Below are positions 61,790-64,000 of a stretch of 64,000 bases of DNA, one piece after another (the stretch's first letter is position 1; each line of letters starts with the position of its first letter). The notes beneath the pieces are model-generated. The model was not told where the DNA came from, did not search any database, and saw only the letters and a program-made list of their open reading frames with translations. The stretch spans positions 62,001-126,000 of the forward strand of contig CAVTOX010000003.1 of the NCBI GenBank assembly GCA_963736425.1, written 5' to 3'. The position numbers and the translations under genes are program-made. Origin of the DNA: Prado023 sp963736425. Its GTDB lineage: Bacteria; Actinomycetota; Actinomycetes; S36-B12; CAIYMF01.

Positions 61790-63553
61790 TCAGTCCTCCC
61801 GGTCCCACTTCGGCGCCATGTCGCGCGCGAACTTGATGTCGGAGTTGCTGGTGCCGGCGGCCACCATCGGCCACACCATGGCGTCCTTGTGCACCCGGAA
61901 GTCCACGACCACAGGGGCGTCGTTGATGGACATCGCCTTCTCGATCGTGCCGTCGACATCCTCGGCCGAGTCGCAGCGCAGGCCCACGGCACCGTAGGCA
62001 TCGGCCAGCTTCACGAAGTCCGGGACGCTGTGCGAGTGCAGGTCGGTGTTGGAGTACCGCTTGTCGTAGAACAGCGACTGCCATTGGCGCACCATTCCGA
62101 GCGCGCCGTTGTTGATCAGTGCGACCTTGATCGGGATGTTGTTGATCGTGCAGGTCGCGAGCTCCTGGTTGGTCATCTGGAAGCAGCCGTCGCCGTCGAT
62201 CGCCCACACCGTCTTCTCCGGGGCGCCGACCTTGGCCCCCATCGCGGCGGGCACCGCGAAGCCCATGGTGCCAAGGCCGCCGGAGTTGATCCACGAGCCC
62301 GGCTTCTCGTACTGGACGTACTGCGCGGCCCACATCTGGTGCTGGCCGACGCCTGCGACGTACAACGCGTCCGGCCCGACGATCTGGCCCAGGCGCTCGA
62401 TGACGTACTGGGGGGCCAGCGTCCCGTCGCTGGGGATCTCGTAGCCCAGCGGGTACTTCTCCAGCCAGCGGTCCAGCTCGGCCCACCACCCAGCGATGTC
62501 GAACGCGCCGCCCGCGGCCAGCTCGGCCTGGATGGCCACCACGAGCTCGGCGACGACCTCCTTGGCGTCGCCCACGATCGGCACGTCGGCACGGCGGTTC
62601 TTCGAGATCTCGGCCGGGTCGATGTCGGCGTGGATGACCTTGGCGTTCGGGGCGAACGTCGACAGCTGGCCGGTGACCCTGTCGTCGAAGCGGGTACCCA
62701 GGGCGATCAGCAGGTCCGCGGACTGCAGCGCGCCCACAGCGGCCACCGTCCCGTGCATGCCGGGCATGCCGAGGTTCTGCGGGTGGCTGTCGGGAAGCGC
62801 CCCGCGGGCCATGAGCGTGGTCACCACCGGGATGCCGGTGAGATCAGCCAGGGCACGCAGCTCGGCCGCGGCACCGGCACGGATGATCCCGCCGCCGACG
62901 TACAGCACCGGCTTGCGCGACTCCATCATCAGGCGCGCAGCCTCCCGGACCTGCTTGGTGTGCGGCCGGGTCGTCGGCTTGTACCCCGGGAGGTCCAGCC
63001 GCGATGGCCAGGCGAAGGTCGTCTGCGCCTGCAGGGCGTCCTTGGCGATGTCCACCAGGACCGGACCGGGTCGGCCGGTGCTGGCGATGTGGAAGGCCTC
63101 GGCGATCGCCCGGGGGATGTCCTCGGCGCGGGTCACGAGGTAGTTGTGCTTGGTGACCGGCATCGTGATCCCACGGATGTCGGCCTCCTGGAAGGCATCG
63201 GTGCCGATGGAGGCCGAGTTCACCTGGCCGGTGATGGCGACCATCGGCACCGAGTCCATGTACGCGTCAGCGATCGGCGTCACCAGGTTGGTGGCTCCCG
63301 GCCCGGAGGTCGCCATGCAGACCCCGACCCGTCCGGTCGCGTACGCGTATCCCGCTGCTGCATGCCCTGCGCCCTGCTCGTGGCGGACGAGGATGTGCCG
63401 GACCTGGGTGGAGTCCATCAACGGGTCGTATGCGGGCAGGATCGCGCCACCGGGGATGCCGAATACCGTGTCGACACCGGCGGCCTCCAGCGAGCGCACG
63501 AGGCTGCTGGCCCCGCTGATCGTCGTGGTGGGTGGTGTGTGTGACGTCGACAT
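61790..63553 (-). CDS. ilvB: Acetolactate synthase large (catalytic) subunit
   Basis: A 587-residue TPP/FAD enzyme. VFGIPGGAILPAYDPLMDST and HEQGAGHAAAGYAYATGRVG (catalytic Glu) form the N-terminal domain; the C-terminal TPP motif is WAIDGDGCFQMTNQELATCT and then INNGALGMVRQWQ. ATG 63553 is preferred to the upstream ATG 63646, because the latter would place the terminator hairpin so close that initiation would be affected and the first 31 residues have no family match. Operon ilvB-ilvN, then ilvC. Preceded by an Ile/Val attenuator. Confidence 0.96.
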   Translation of the reverse strand: MSTSHTPPTTTISGASSLVRSLEAAGVDTVFGIPGGAILPAYDPLMDSTQVRHILVRHEQGAGHAAAGYAYATGRVGVCMATSGPGATNLVTPIADAYMDSVPMVAITGQVNSASIGTDAFQEADIRGITMPVTKHNYLVTRAEDIPRAIAEAFHIASTGRPGPVLVDIAKDALQAQTTFAWPSRLDLPGYKPTTRPHTKQVREAARLMMESRKPVLYVGGGIIRAGAAAELRALADLTGIPVVTTLMARGALPDSHPQNLGMPGMHGTVAAVGALQSADLLIALGTRFDDRVTGQLSTFAPNAKVIHADIDPAEISKNRRADVPIVGDAKEVVAELVVAIQAELAAGGAFDIAGWWAELDRWLEKYPLGYEIPSDGTLAPQYVIERLGQIVGPDALYVAGVGQHQMWAAQYVQYEKPGSWINSGGLGTMGFAVPAAMGAKVGAPEKTVWAIDGDGCFQMTNQELATCTINNIPIKVALINNGALGMVRQWQSLFYDKRYSNTDLHSHSVPDFVKLADAYGAVGLRCDSAEDVDGTIEKAMSINDAPVVVDFRVHKDAMVWPMVAAGTSNSDIKFARDMAPKWDRED

Positions 63554-63620
63554 CGTCGGTCCCTTGCTCTCGGTTCGGGTCTTCGGTGGTGATCCTGCCA
63601 GTGCAGTGCTGAGTGCAAAT

Positions 63621-63652
63621 GAAAGACCCCGTGCCCAATGGGTCACGAGGTC
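63621..63652 (-). terminator. Attenuator terminator before ilvB
   Basis: On the minus strand GACCTCGTG (63652-63644) pairs with CACGGGGTC (63633-63625) with one T-G pair and an inner CCC/GGG stem, followed by TTTCATTT. A convincing intrinsic terminator 70 nt before the ilvB start. Confidence 0.7.
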
Positions 63653-63663
63653 ACGTCGGAGTA

Positions 63664-63687
63664 GGGAACAGTCAGGCTGGGGTTCCC
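63664..63687 (-). promoter_or_regulatory. Early hairpin of the ilvB attenuator
   Basis: GGGAAC (63664-63669) is inverted as GTTCCC (63682-63687); the structure covers the end and stop codon of the leader peptide and would be disrupted by a translating ribosome. Confidence 0.45.
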
Positions 63688-63722
63688 ACCCCGGCGTGAG
63701 TCGCTACTACGATAATTCGCAC
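63672..63722 (-). CDS. Isoleucine/valine-rich leader peptide of ilvB
   Basis: Sixteen codons: MRIIVVATHAGVGTPA, starting GTG 63722, stop TGA. Ile-Ile-Val-Val in a row matches the end products controlling acetolactate synthase. CACTAT lies 6 nt before the GTG, consistent with a leaderless leader mRNA. ilvB leaders of this kind are established in actinobacteria such as Corynebacterium and Streptomyces. Confidence 0.72.
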   Translation of the reverse strand: MRIIVVATHAGVGTPA

Positions 63723-63750
63723 GCCCTCATAGTGCCCATGCCGGCCGCGA

Positions 63751-63878
63751 AGCGCAACCCCCACCTGCGAATGTCCACCATGTGAGACGTTCGGTCCACG
63801 CCTGCGCTGCGCTCGCGACGATTCGACGTCCGTAACGCAGCGCAACCCGAGTCGGCCTGCCGAGACGCAGCGCAACCC
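63751..63878 (-). repeat. Three copies of an AGCGCAACCC repeat upstream of ilvB
   Basis: AGCGCAACCC at 63751-63760, and ACGCAGCGCAACCC at 63835-63848 and 63865-63878 (30 bp apart). The first copy contains the putative -35 (TTGCGC) of the ilvB leader promoter on the minus strand. They may be regulator-binding sites or degenerate promoter duplications. Confidence 0.5.
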
Positions 63879-63894
63879 CGCGAAGGGCGAGCGA

Positions 63895-64000
63895 TCAGTC
63901 GCAGACTGCGCCCCTTGAGGCGGAGCCGACGAGCTTGGCGTACTTGGCCAGGACGCCGCGGGTGTAGCGCGGCGGGAGCGGGACCCACGCCTCACGGCGG
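63895..64000 (-). CDS. ilvD: Dihydroxy-acid dehydratase IlvD, C-terminal end only
   Basis: The last 34 codons of a minus-strand gene: EAWVPLPPRYTRGVLAKYAK then LVGSASRGAVCD and TGA at 63897-63895. The PRYTxGVLxKYxKLVxSAxxGAV ending is characteristic of IlvD, the enzyme after IlvC. The remainder lies outside the window. With ilvB, ilvN and ilvC this completes the common Ile/Val pathway in one place. Confidence 0.88.
   Translation of the reverse strand, partial: RREAWVPLPPRYTRGVLAKYAKLVGSASRGAVCD

Larger units (their letters stand above)
63554..63894 (-). other. ilvD-ilvB intergenic regulatory region
   Basis: A 341-bp stretch between ilvD and ilvB without a large gene. It holds the ilvB leader peptide, its terminator, a probable promoter (TTGCGC, 17-nt spacer, CACTAT on the minus strand) and three repeats containing AGCGCAACCC (listed separately). 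From 63554 to 63620 I see no further structure. Confidence 0.6.

Overview
The window reads as a piece of a high-G+C actinobacterial chromosome (phylum Actinomycetota). Gene order follows the block known from Mycobacterium tuberculosis between ffh and ilvB: ffh, glnD, glnB, amt, ftsY, smc, acylphosphatase, mutM, rnc, rpmF, a YceD protein, a SepIVA-type coiled coil, coaD, rsmD, recG, a DAK-phosphatase protein, rpmB, thiL, ddl, gpsA, hupB, leuD, leuC, an IclR regulator, gltX, a FAH protein, leuB, serA, ilvC, ilvN, ilvB. Most of these genes lie on the minus strand. Genus and species cannot be fixed from the sequence alone. I see no insertion sequence, prophage, CRISPR array or other sign of recent transfer.

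Layout. 1-10 kb: ffh (cut by the window edge), a flippase-like membrane protein, a divergent TetR/epimerase pair sharing an operator, the nitrogen set amt-glnB-glnD, and an AidB-like acyl-CoA dehydrogenase. 10-21.6 kb: ftsY, a secreted beta-propeller protein, smc and the mutM-rnc-rpmF-yceD-sepIVA-coaD-rsmD run. 21.6-24 kb: a small membrane protein and a multicopper oxidase behind candidate iron-box and CRP/GlxR-like sites. 24-36 kb: recG, a DAK protein, rpmB, thiL, a stand-alone Lrp ligand domain, a DUF3515 lipoprotein, an IlvG-like TPP enzyme, ddl, a Cys/Met PLP enzyme and a secreted DUF1906-like protein. 36-43 kb: gpsA, plsC, an ABC-F ATPase, hupB, leuCD and its IclR regulator. 43-49 kb: tRNA-Gln and tRNA-Glu, a large propeller protein, a 2-phosphoglycerate kinase-like protein, gltX and a FAH hydrolase. 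49-64 kb: a branched-chain amino acid supercluster: cimA, ilvE, leuB, leuA, serA, ilvC, ilvN, ilvB and the end of ilvD.

The main discovery is regulatory. Short leader peptides rich in the pathway end products precede cimA (three Ile codons in a row), leuA (three Leu codons) and ilvB (Ile-Ile-Val-Val), each followed by hairpins. The cimA and ilvB hairpins end in U-rich tracts typical of intrinsic terminators. A weaker candidate lies before ilvE. Together with the IclR regulator next to leuCD this suggests amino-acid-specific attenuation across much of Ile/Leu/Val synthesis. Many genes, including these leaders, have a -10 like hexamer only 6-7 nt before the start codon, implying widespread leaderless transcription.

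Data quality. At least twenty apparent frameshifts break otherwise well conserved genes: the propeller gene at 11.4-13.1 kb, rsmD, recG, gpsA, plsC, ABC-F, hupB, leuD, leuC, iclR, leuB, the DUF2804 gene and a GNAT gene. Most can be repaired by removing or adding one base, often in a short run of G or C, and they cluster at 36-43 and 52-56 kb. Residual sequencing or assembly error explains this better than gene decay. Those genes are annotated over their full span with the breaks noted.
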